Shown here piece by piece: positions 26,137 to 33,992 of a stretch of 37,107 nt of DNA. This DNA is from Oscillatoria sp. SIO1A7 (GTDB lineage Bacteria; Cyanobacteriota; Cyanobacteriia; Cyanobacteriales; Laspinemataceae). The stretch is from NCBI GenBank assembly GCA_010672965.1, contig JAAHFN010000064.1:1-37107 (forward strand). The letters are read 5' to 3'. Under the pieces are notes generated by a model. The model saw nothing but the letters and a program-made list of their open reading frames with translations, did no database searches and had not been told where the DNA came from. The stretch's first letter is position 1. Every line of letters begins with the position of its first letter. The translations under genes and the position numbers were made by a program.

Positions 26137-26365
26137 CAGGACTTATGCTTGCCTGCCGACTCGAAGTTATATATAGCGATATATAGCCTTTTGCGCCACC
26201 GCAGCGTACCATATCTAATACCTTAGCGTCAGGACTTATGCAAAGACTCTGTATGTAGGGTGCGGCACCGCGCAAACTACGCTAAATATACTGTTAGATC
26301 TGGCAAGAAAGCGTAAGTCCCATGCGTAAGTCCTATGCGTAAGTCCTTCTATGCGTAAGTCCTGT
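26137..26365. repeat. Cluster of CAGGACTTATGC / GCGTAAGTCC repeats, family F4
   Basis: Forward motifs at 26137 and 26230 face four complement copies at about 26311-26365 (GCGTAAGTCC, three nearly in tandem). The block from 26230 to about 26320, with a TAGGGTGCGGCACCGCGC palindrome and GGCAAGAAAGCGTAA at its end, matches the layout at 31249-31344. It fills the 26056-26542 gap between the two M16 genes. Confidence 0.7.
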
Positions 26366-26542
26366 GAAAGCCGATCGCTGACAGTGAAAAGGCTATCAAC
26401 TAAAAAAGCCGAACGCCGAACGCAGAAGACTGCTGCTCCGCGCCCTGCGCATAAGGTGTTGGTAAGGCTTTGGTAGGGCGTTGGGCGCAAACTATTCCCA
26501 CAGGAAGTGCTTTTTTGAAAATTGAGAACCCTCAATAGGAGA

Positions 26543-27862
26543 ATGTTGGTTGACGTGAATCAGACCGTAACAAAATCGCTACAAAGCTCGCCAATACATC
26601 ACCGCACTGTCCTGAAAAATGGGATGACGGTCATAGCGGTGGAAAACTCTGCCGCTGACATTATTGCGGCTCGCATTTTTATTCGAGCTGGTGGAAGATG
26701 GGAGCCAACAGAGCGAGCGGGGCTGTCTCACCTGCTCGCTGCGGTGATGACTAAGGGAACCGAAGGACTCTCGTCTCTGAAAATAGCAGAGCAGGTGGAA
26801 TCAGTAGGTGCCAGTTTGGGAACCGATAGCACTCCCGATTATTTTTTACTGAGTTTGAAGACGGTTTCTGCTGACTTTGCCGATTTGTTGAGACTCTGTT
26901 ACGAACTGCTGCGTCAGCCGACATTTCCAGAAGCTGAGGTGGAACTGGAACGGCGTCTGACTTTGCAAGGTATCCGCTCCCAGCAGGAACAGCCATTTTC
27001 TGTGGCTTTCGAGCAGTTGCGACAAGCGATGTATTCCACTCACCCCTATGGGTTTTCTCCTCTGGGAACCGAAACTACGGTGGCCTCCATCGATCGCGCG
27101 GATTTGCAAGACTATCATCAAACTTATTTCCGCCCGGATAACATAGTCGTTAGCATTGCCGGTCGCCTGGCACCAGAGGAGGCGATCGCCCTGGTCGAGG
27201 AAATATTTGGAAATTGGGAATCTCCTCAAACGCCGCGACCTACCCTGGATTTGCCGCCAGTCTTATCCGCTCCCAAGCACCTTTGCACTCCCCAGGATAC
27301 CCAGCAATCAGTTCTGATGCTGGGTTATTTGGTCCCTCCGGTCGGCAGCCACTCGCAACCTCCTTATCCAATGGATTATGCGACCCTCAAGTTGCTCAAT
27401 ACCTATCTGGGTAATGGTTTGTCGAGTCGATTGTTTGTGGAGTTGCGAGAAAAGCGGGGCTTGGCTTACGATGTTTCGGCTTTTTATCCCACTCGCTTGG
27501 ATACGGCAATGTTTGTCGCCTATATGGGGACTGCTCCAGAAAATACGGAAACAGCTCTTCTGGGTCTGCGCCAAGAAATAGAGCGTCTTTGCAATACCGA
27601 GCTAAGTGCCGACGAACTGCAAGCTGCCAAAAATAAGCTTCTCGGTCAGTATGCTCTGGGTAAGCAAACCAATGCTCAAATTGCCCAGGTTCTAGGTTGG
27701 TATGAAATTTTGGGGCTTGGGACCGAGTTTGACGTTCGTTTTGCCGAAGCGATCGCCTCTATTACCCCAGCAATGGCTCAGGCCGTTGCTTGCCGGTATT
27801 TTACTCAGCCTTATGTCTCTTTAGTCGGGCCTTCATCTGCGATCGAGGGATTGGAAGTATAG
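26543..27862 (+). CDS. M16 peptidase-like protein, non-catalytic partner
   Basis: The product has 439 aa from ATG 26543 (TTG 26522 would add 7). The fold and length match M16B, but the zinc motif is replaced by SHLLAAVMTKG, so it cannot bind zinc in the usual way. This is the expected partner of the active subunit encoded upstream. A glycine-rich loop analogue (LGNGLSSRLFVELREKRG) is present. AGGAG lies at 26537-26541, only 1 nt before the ATG, which hints that TTG 26546 or GTG 26555 may be the true start. Unlike many such pairs, 480 bp of repeat DNA separates the genes. Confidence 0.88.
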   Translation: MLVDVNQTVTKSLQSSPIHHRTVLKNGMTVIAVENSAADIIAARIFIRAGGRWEPTERAGLSHLLAAVMTKGTEGLSSLKIAEQVESVGASLGTDSTPDYFLLSLKTVSADFADLLRLCYELLRQPTFPEAEVELERRLTLQGIRSQQEQPFSVAFEQLRQAMYSTHPYGFSPLGTETTVASIDRADLQDYHQTYFRPDNIVVSIAGRLAPEEAIALVEEIFGNWESPQTPRPTLDLPPVLSAPKHLCTPQDTQQSVLMLGYLVPPVGSHSQPPYPMDYATLKLLNTYLGNGLSSRLFVELREKRGLAYDVSAFYPTRLDTAMFVAYMGTAPENTETALLGLRQEIERLCNTELSADELQAAKNKLLGQYALGKQTNAQIAQVLGWYEILGLGTEFDVRFAEAIASITPAMAQAVACRYFTQPYVSLVGPSSAIEGLEV

Positions 27863-28112
27863 CAGTCAGCTCTCAGCAGTCAGCAGTCAGCTTATGCGCG
27901 GATTGCAGGCATCGCTCTTCTGCTACGAGCGAGCGTGGCTTGGACGATTGCTTTGGCAAACAATGAGATTGCCCTAACCAAATATGCGTAGTGCTATACC
28001 CGTGCAAGATTAATTAATTAATTTTACATTTTTCTTAAGAGTTTAAGAGTCTTTTTCGCAAGAATCTTTTTTGTAAGAGTCAAGCCAGCCATCGGTATCG
28101 GGCAATCTGGCA

Positions 28113-28220
28113 TATAGCACTACGCAAATAAACGCTTGACATTTATAAATGCTCGCTCCTTAGTCAGTTCCTACTTTTGACTTATTACCTTGAGACTTTT
28201 GACTTGCGCGTAGCGCTATA
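28113..28220 (-). repeat. MITE-like element, family F5, copy 1
   Basis: The element is 108 bp, with TATAGCACTACGCAA at the left and GCGCGTAGCGCTATA at the right. It is the reverse complement of the copies at 33672 and 33851. Solo right ends (TATGCGTAGTGCTATA) lie at about 27982-27997 and twice near 29889-29935. No coding capacity. The spacer 27863-28264 also has CAGTCAGC repeats just after the M16 gene. Confidence 0.85.
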
Positions 28221-28264
28221 TAACCTCTGATGGCGGCTTCTCAAGCTCCCCGCGCCCTACACCC

Positions 28265-28732
28265 TTATTCCTCTTCTTGCCACAAAGTTGCATTTTTGTC
28301 GAGTTCGGCCGGAAATTCCAAAGTTTTAACTTGCCCTCGCAAATCCTCTACATTTCCCCAAGCTAATAGCTCAATATATCTTCGTGCCGCACCGATAAGA
28401 TTGCCTTGGGCATCGTAGGCTTCCAACCAACCATCGTCGCCGTCGGTAACAACATAAATAATATCTATAGCTTCCCCTTCTAGCTCAGTCCGATAAGCTC
28501 GCACCGACCCCCAATCTTCCATTTCCACTGTTTCCCGGTAAAATTGGTAAGCAGTTTGAGGCTTATCTGCGAGTTGTTCCGCTTCGATTTCCCGCTCCTC
28601 CCAAATTTCTGCATCGGCATCTCCATCTTCTATATATTCGTTATATAGTTGTTGCCAGTAATCCAGCAGTTGGGCTTCGATCGCCCCTCTAATTTTATTA
28701 ACGCGAGATTCAGAATAATTATTCAAGTTCAC
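28265..28732 (-). CDS. Hypothetical acidic protein overlapping mscS
   Basis: The product has 155 aa. The start is GTG 28732, chosen for a perfect GGAGG 6 nt upstream; longer readings from 28906 run inside the channel gene in another frame. The protein is acidic, with an N-terminal helix (NKIRGAIEAQLLDYWQQLYN) and a mixed beta part (AIDIIYVVTDGDDGWLEAYD, then AQGNLIGAARRYIELLAW). No known family was recognised. Its start overlaps the mscS 3' end by 14 nt, so both are co-translated. A link to channel function is only inferred from this. Confidence 0.75.
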   Translation of the reverse strand: MNLNNYSESRVNKIRGAIEAQLLDYWQQLYNEYIEDGDADAEIWEEREIEAEQLADKPQTAYQFYRETVEMEDWGSVRAYRTELEGEAIDIIYVVTDGDDGWLEAYDAQGNLIGAARRYIELLAWGNVEDLRGQVKTLEFPAELDKNATLWQEEE

Positions 28733-29546
28733 AATTGTCCTCCTTCTCCTCACTGGCTGCAACAATACTTCCTTGAGACTCTTCCGATTGCCATAGATTC
28801 TCGACGATTTTTTTCTGCATCTCCGATCGCACCCCTTCGTAAGACTTAGAATTGCACCAAGAGCGCAGTTCCAAAACCGTGCTTTTACGAGAAAAAGAAG
28901 CAACAACGCAGCTCACCGGGGGTTCGTCCAGCACCAAGGGATGGGACTGAGCCAACTCTATTAACTCGGTCATAGCAGACTCAATAGGGAGATTGCCAAT
29001 ATTCACATTTATATCCACCCGTCGCTTTTGCAGGGCAGTATTGTTTGTCAAAACATTATTAAATACCAGGGCGTTAGGCAAAGTAATCTTTACATTATCC
29101 GGTGCAATCATAGTAGTGGCAAAAAGCCCAATCTCATCAACTGTTCCGATGACGACAGGGCCTTCAATAATGGATACCTCAATAAAATCCCCCACCTCAA
29201 AGGGGCGTATGACAATAAGCATTGCCCCAGAGGCAACATGAGAAAAATTTTCCTGCAAGGCCAAACCAATAGCCAAGCCAGCCGCACCTAGCAAAGCCAC
29301 AACGCTATTGGCAGCAATGCCTACTGCATTGAGAGCCGTCAGCGTCCCCAACATTAAAACAAGAGTTTCTGCCACCCGGATAGCGAACTTGCGCAATGTT
29401 GGTTGCATCCCTCCTAAAGCCCGATTCATTAGAGAACTTACCAGACGGCTGCCAAACTTAGTTGCCACCAAAATTCCAATCGCCGATACAAACCCGGGCA
29501 GTACCTCAAAGGCCAAATCAATCAGTTGTTTAACAACTTCAGACAT
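28719..29546 (-). CDS. MscS-family mechanosensitive channel
   Basis: The product has 275 aa. Three hydrophobic helices (about 10-30, 55-78, 82-110) end in a pore-lining, Gly/Ala-rich helix (LLGAAGLAIGLALQENFSH), followed by the beta domain (RPFEVGDFIEV, PNALVFNNVLTN) and a C-terminal alpha/beta domain with an acidic tail. This is the minimal MscS architecture that releases solutes on osmotic downshock. ATG 29546. The last codons overlap the start of the hypothetical 155-aa gene. Confidence 0.92.
   Translation of the reverse strand: MSEVVKQLIDLAFEVLPGFVSAIGILVATKFGSRLVSSLMNRALGGMQPTLRKFAIRVAETLVLMLGTLTALNAVGIAANSVVALLGAAGLAIGLALQENFSHVASGAMLIVIRPFEVGDFIEVSIIEGPVVIGTVDEIGLFATTMIAPDNVKITLPNALVFNNVLTNNTALQKRRVDINVNIGNLPIESAMTELIELAQSHPLVLDEPPVSCVVASFSRKSTVLELRSWCNSKSYEGVRSEMQKKIVENLWQSEESQGSIVAASEEKEDNCELE
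28739..28743 (-). promoter_or_regulatory. Ribosome binding site within mscS for the 155-aa gene
   Basis: GGAGG followed by ACAATT and GTG (28732). The full consensus core at ideal spacing decides the start of the overlapping gene. Confidence 0.75.
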
Positions 29547-29698
29547 CAGTTTTTAACTTATTACATCTTCTTATATAGCACGCCCAATCAATTGTATAGC
29601 AGTAAGTCGATTTTCCTGCGGACAGCCACAGACGGCAGGAGAGCGGTAGGGGCTTTCCTGCCGACCTCCCGGCGTCCCACCGAGCGTGAGAGCGTTGC

Positions 29699-29804
29699 TA
29701 TAGCACTACGCAAATGAGTTAAGACATTTATAAACGCTCGTTCCTTAGTCAGATTATACCTTTGACTTTTGACTTTTGACTTTTGACTTGTGCGTAGCGC
29801 TATA
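29699..29804 (-). repeat. MITE-like element, family F5, copy 2
   Basis: The element is 106 bp, TATAGCACTACGCAAAT to GTGCGTAGCGCTATA. The centre has TTTGACTTTTGACTTTTGAC slippage in place of the TTTTGACTTATTACC segment of copy 1. The rest of 29547-30018 contains solo ends of the same family and GTGAGAGCGTTGCTAT direct repeats (about 29685 and 29968), no gene. Confidence 0.8.
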
Positions 29805-30018
29805 TCGCCCCTACGAACAGCAATTTCGCCCGTGGGAAATGGCCGCATACGCCCCTACGAGGTGCAAACCTTAAGTTGTCCTAAGCAAATATTCGTAGTG
29901 CTATAATTGCCCTAACCAAATATGCGTAATGTTATAGAATGTGGGGCAATCCTCCCGCGCACCGAGCGTGAGAGCGTTGCTATCGCCCCTACAAGTTTTT
30001 TACACAAATTTAGAGGAA

Positions 30019-31209
30019 CTATAACGGTTGCAAAACTCCGACGGCCATGCGAGGGAGTCGGTGCTTAAAGCCGCAGAGAATCTCCCAGGAAATAGTGCCG
30101 CAAGAGGCAGCCCAGTCGTCGGCACTAAGGCAATAGCGTCCCTCTCGACCCAGAAGAGTTACTACTTCCCCGGGTTTTACCTCGGGAACAGCAGTCACGT
30201 CTAGCATCAATTGATCCATCGTAATAGCACCTATTTGAGGAACTAACTCTCCTCGGACTAAAATTTTCATCCGATTGGAAAGGGAGCGGGGAACGCCGTC
30301 AGCATAGCCAATGCCTACTACAGCAACGCGCATCGGCTGCGAGGCAATAAACTGATGCCCGTAGCTGACCCCCGTGCCGGGAGCGATCGCCTTTACCTGG
30401 GTTATTCGGGCCTTTATTTGCATGGCCGGCTCCAGAGCGATTTCCTTTTGCAAGTGCGGCGCTGGGTATAGGCCATAAATAGCCAAACCCACGCGCACTA
30501 TATCATAATGCAAAGCTTTATCTGTTAAAGTAGCCGCCGAATTGGCAAAGTGGAGGCGAGGCATTGCTCCGAAAGGAGTCGCTATTTCGCGGATAGCTCG
30601 TTCAAAGCGATCGTGCTGCTCGCGCATTATCGTTTGGTCGGGACTATCCGCCGTAGCCAGGTGGGAATAGATACTGGCGATTTTCAAATTAGGCAAACCC
30701 CGCACTAACCGAACGAAAGAACCAGCCTCCTGCCAAGGTACGCCCAATCGGGTCATCCCCGTATCGAGCTTGATATGCACCGGCACTGGATCGTCTATGG
30801 AGATTTCTCCAGGGTTTTCTGCTAATGTCTCGGCAAAAACCAAAGCTTGCTGGGAAGTACACAGAGTCGGCTCAAGCTGCCATCTAGCCATCGACCGAAT
30901 TTGTTCTGGACTGTAGGTAGCGCCCAAAACCAATATAGGCGCGCTAATTCCGGCTTCTCTAAGTTCTATTCCTTCAGGAATCGTTGCTACTCCCAACCAA
31001 GTGGCCCCAGCATTTAATACCGTTTGGGCGACGGTAATAGCACCGTGACCGTAAGCATCCGCTTTAACTACAGCCATTAAGTCGCATCCTGGAGATAAAA
31101 GGCTTTTGAGCTGCCGCACGTTATGAGCTAGGGCGCTGAGGTCAATTTCGATCCAGGCTCGAGAGCGCCGCAAAGATGTAATGCTTGGGGTCTGCTCCCA
31201 ACTGAGCAT
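30019..31209 (-). CDS. alr: Alanine racemase
   Basis: The product has 396 aa. The PLP lysine is Lys49 in AVVKADAYGHG and the opposing catalytic tyrosine is Tyr283 in GVSYGHQF. HIKLDTGMTRLG and AIYGLYP are further signatures. It supplies D-alanine for peptidoglycan. ATG 31209 with AAAGGAGG upstream. The length is normal and all key residues are present. It is monocistronic here, preceded by an 800-bp spacer. Confidence 0.95.
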   Translation of the reverse strand: MLSWEQTPSITSLRRSRAWIEIDLSALAHNVRQLKSLLSPGCDLMAVVKADAYGHGAITVAQTVLNAGATWLGVATIPEGIELREAGISAPILVLGATYSPEQIRSMARWQLEPTLCTSQQALVFAETLAENPGEISIDDPVPVHIKLDTGMTRLGVPWQEAGSFVRLVRGLPNLKIASIYSHLATADSPDQTIMREQHDRFERAIREIATPFGAMPRLHFANSAATLTDKALHYDIVRVGLAIYGLYPAPHLQKEIALEPAMQIKARITQVKAIAPGTGVSYGHQFIASQPMRVAVVGIGYADGVPRSLSNRMKILVRGELVPQIGAITMDQLMLDVTAVPEVKPGEVVTLLGREGRYCLSADDWAASCGTISWEILCGFKHRLPRMAVGVLQPL

Positions 31210-31248
31210 TGTTAGTCACTCCTCCTTTATATATAGTGGTTGTAAATA

Positions 31249-31344
31249 CAGGACTTACGCATAGACTGTCGTAGGACAGGCACCTAGCGTCAAACGCTAT
31301 ATCTAGAGTCAAATCCGGCAAGAAAGCGTAAATCCCATAGATAT
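31249..31344. repeat. Family F4 repeat, copy near alr
   Basis: CAGGACTTACGCATAGACT to GGCAAGAAAGCGTAAATCCC: the same two ends as 26230-26320 with a different middle (GTCGTAGGACAGGC, GCGTCAAACGC). It lies within 50 bp upstream of alr and may overlap its promoter. Confidence 0.6.
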
Positions 31345-31465
31345 AGTTTTAGAATATTGCTTGAGTGATGGTCCTGTTTTTATTGTGTCCCCTCAATCTA
31401 TAAACCCTATAGCTCCACTTAGAACTACAGCCTCACCTACCTTTCCGGATAGCTTGAGGATACTG

Positions 31466-31567
31466 CTAGTAGTCTGTCAAAGTATTTTTAAATAGTTTTG
31501 CTTTTTTTCCGATGCGAATATGCTCCCCATGCGAACATTCCCAATTATTTTTTTGACAAACTACTAG
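31466..31567. repeat. MITE-like element, family F6
   Basis: The element is 102 bp, bounded by CTAGTAGTCTGTCAAA and TTTGACAAACTACTAG (15 of 16 bp complementary). The interior is AT-rich. A related single end, CTAGTAGGCTGTCAATA, is found near 20338. The spacer 31210-32014 otherwise has no convincing gene. Confidence 0.75.
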
Positions 31568-32014
31568 ATGCCGATCTTGCAGCTTAGTAGAGAGCGGCCC
31601 AAGGGACCTTTGGGAGAGGTGGGGATAGATGGGCAGCTTTCCCAGCAGAGCAGATTTGGCAACAGCGATCGCAATTGCCGATTAGGGGGCAGTCAAATTG
31701 CTCCTAATCGAGGTAGTCTGGAGTTGGGTCAAAATACTCGCTATGGCGAATAAGCTATTGTGCTTTTAAATTGCGATTATACCGGAAAGTTTGCTAGTTA
31801 TTCCCTAAGTCGGGAACGCTGAGGGGGATAGTATCGGACATGGGTAATAAGAGGATTTTGCACCTGTTGCTAGCCTTTCCAGCAGTTAATTACCGATTTT
31901 CCGAGCTTACTCTTCGGGCGCAAACTAAATGTGCGATTAAAACGTGCAATTAGCGTAGTTTGCCTCTTGGCAGTCTCGATCCGCTTTCGGCATCATCTAG
32001 GTTGATAGTGAAAA

Positions 32015-33334
32015 ATGAATCCCCTGTTTCAAAAATTCTTGGCGCAACATCGCATGGAATACCTGACACTGGATGAAAAATTTAGCATCCTAGAGACCTC
32101 CGTAGGGGTACAGCGGTTTGCCGATGCACCTGAAGAGGTCGATCTGGGAAAAGACGTCCGGGAAGGTTTTCCAGAACTATTTGGCATGGAGGATGCTCTG
32201 ATTGCCGTAATGTCAGGACAAGAGTCGAGCATGGAATTAAAAGGTCTGGGACGTTTTTCTAACCCCAAAGAACCTCTATATTTTGATATCTATGCTATGG
32301 AAAATATTGACGATCGCAGTCCCGGACGTTTGATTATTTTCTTTGAAGACGTTACAGAAACTATGGATATGAAGCAAAAATTAGTTCAGCGCTCTAATAG
32401 GACTAATCTTTTGCTCAACCAGTTAAAATCTACTCTGACTTATATCGATAAAATTGTGAATTCTATTGCAGATGCATTATTTGTAACAACCCCTTCGGGG
32501 GAAATAAAAAGAGCGAACGAAGCAGCAAAAAAAATGTTTGGCTATAGCGAAAGAGAGCTAATTGAGGAGCCTATATCTTTAATAATTGAAGACCCAGTAT
32601 TTTTAAAGAGAATTAGCATATCGGAAAAAAAAGAATTCAAAAATGCCAAAGTAATATGTCGTAAAAGTACGGGAGAAAAGATAACAGTAGATTTTTCGTT
32701 TGCTATCTTTAAGGACGAGATAGATGAAACCTACAACTGCATTTATATCGGTCGAGATATTAGCAGCGATCGCCAGATGGAAAGCGAACTACAAGAGGTC
32801 AAACAGAAGCTAAGCAAAACAATGGAGCGCTTAGAAAAGCGCAATATGGAGATTGCCCTGCTGAGCAAGTTGAATAGCGTTCTCCCCAGTTGCTTGACTC
32901 TGGAGGAAGCATACGGAGCGATCGCCGAAAAACTACAAAGCCTTTTCGGCGACCTAGTTGGTGGCATCTTTGCTGTAGAATCCTCAAGCCAAGTGGTTCC
33001 GGCTTTTGCAACCTGGGGTCACCCATCTATAGAAAGCCAGAAGCAGTTTTCAACCAATGCCTGTTCTGCCTTAGAAAAATTTCAGGCTAATAGCTCCGGG
33101 GCGCAGTTGAGCGATTTGCTCTGCGAGCATCTCCATCGAGACTTTTCCCCTGCTGAATATTGCTGTCTTCCCACCATCTTCCGGAAGGAAACTGTGGGGC
33201 TGTTGTATTTAAGTTCCTTCAAAAAAGGACAACTAACCAAGGACAGACAGCGCTTAGCTACAATGGTTGCAGAACAAATCGGTATCGTCTTAGTTTCTTT
33301 GAGACAGCAACAAAATCTAAAACCTCGGGGCTAA
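32015..33334 (+). CDS. PAS-GAF sensory protein lacking an output domain
   Basis: The product has 439 aa. Residues 1-115 are an N-terminal PAS-like region (MEYLTLDEKFSILETS ... GRLIIFFEDVTE) and about 145-255 a PAS domain (IADALFVTTPSGEIKRANEA). A short coiled coil (about 255-285) leads to a GAF-like domain at about 290-432. It aligns end to end with residues 1-430 of the following diguanylate cyclase and stops where that protein enters its GGDEF domain. It may therefore be a truncated paralogue or a deliberate sensor-only partner that heterodimerises through PAS/GAF. ATG 32015 lacks a strong ribosome site. Confidence 0.85.
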   Translation: MNPLFQKFLAQHRMEYLTLDEKFSILETSVGVQRFADAPEEVDLGKDVREGFPELFGMEDALIAVMSGQESSMELKGLGRFSNPKEPLYFDIYAMENIDDRSPGRLIIFFEDVTETMDMKQKLVQRSNRTNLLLNQLKSTLTYIDKIVNSIADALFVTTPSGEIKRANEAAKKMFGYSERELIEEPISLIIEDPVFLKRISISEKKEFKNAKVICRKSTGEKITVDFSFAIFKDEIDETYNCIYIGRDISSDRQMESELQEVKQKLSKTMERLEKRNMEIALLSKLNSVLPSCLTLEEAYGAIAEKLQSLFGDLVGGIFAVESSSQVVPAFATWGHPSIESQKQFSTNACSALEKFQANSSGAQLSDLLCEHLHRDFSPAEYCCLPTIFRKETVGLLYLSSFKKGQLTKDRQRLATMVAEQIGIVLVSLRQQQNLKPRG

Positions 33335-33671
33335 AAAAACTGCTCTCGGTAAGCTTGCCAATCTTCTAGCGCGCATTGTAGCTGGCTGATTTTTTATTGA
33401 AATTTTAATTTAATTAAGAAAATGTGTAGTCTTAATTCAATTAAAATTTATAGCTAATAATTTGCCTAAGTCCTGACCCATTCCAATTTCGCCCCCCAGG
33501 CTCTGCAATTTCGCAAGGTTTTCCCGTGGGAAATAGCTTTGCTGACAACGAGCCTGCTTGTTCTCTGGGTAAGGGTCAACCTTTAGCTAACTCATAGCAG
33601 TCTCAGTTGTGGATTACGATCTATATAAAGGTTGTTTGCCACCTGGCGCTGGACCAAAAGCCAACTGAGGG

Positions 33672-33780
33672 TATAGCGCTACGCGCAAGTCAAAAGTCTC
33701 AAGGTAATAAGTCAAAAGTAGGAACTGACTAAGGAACGAGCATTTATAAACGTCAAGCGCGTACTTTGCGTAGTGCTATA
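33672..33780 (+). repeat. MITE-like element, family F5, copy 3
   Basis: The element is 109 bp, TATAGCGCTACGCGCAAGTC to TTTGCGTAGTGCTATA. It differs from copy 4 at only a couple of positions. It lies 70 bp before copy 4 in the same orientation. Confidence 0.88.
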
Positions 33781-33850
33781 TCGTACCATGTTGATTGGGG
33801 AGCGATTCTCGCCCCGGAGACGCTCGGGAGCGATCGCGTCCAAACGGATA

Positions 33851-33959
33851 TATAGCGCTACGCGCAAGTCAAAAGTCTCAAGGTAATAAGTCAAAAGTAG
33901 GAACTGACTAAGGAGCGAGCATTTATAAACGTCAAGCGCGTACTTTGCGTATTGCTATA
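33851..33959 (+). repeat. MITE-like element, family F5, copy 4, in the cyclase upstream region
   Basis: The element is 109 bp, TATAGCGCTACGCGCAAGTC to TTTGCGTATTGCTATA. It ends 33 bp before the ATG of the diguanylate cyclase gene, so the transcript leader or promoter must include or abut it. The rest of 33335-33992 has no gene. Confidence 0.88.
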
Positions 33960-33992
33960 ACCAAAATCCGACATCTAAAACTCACAATCGAT

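Noticed and set aside
28733-28906. Upstream extension of the 155-aa gene to 213 aa
   Set aside because: The extension lies inside mscS in another frame, and a perfect ribosome site supports GTG 28732.
31568-31753. 61-aa open frame between alr and the PAS gene
   Set aside because: It begins at the edge of a repeat element and has no family features or ribosome site.
33945-33992. 16-residue N-terminal extension of the diguanylate cyclase
   Set aside because: It is partly encoded by the repeat element and absent from the paralogue, which begins at the Met corresponding to 33993.
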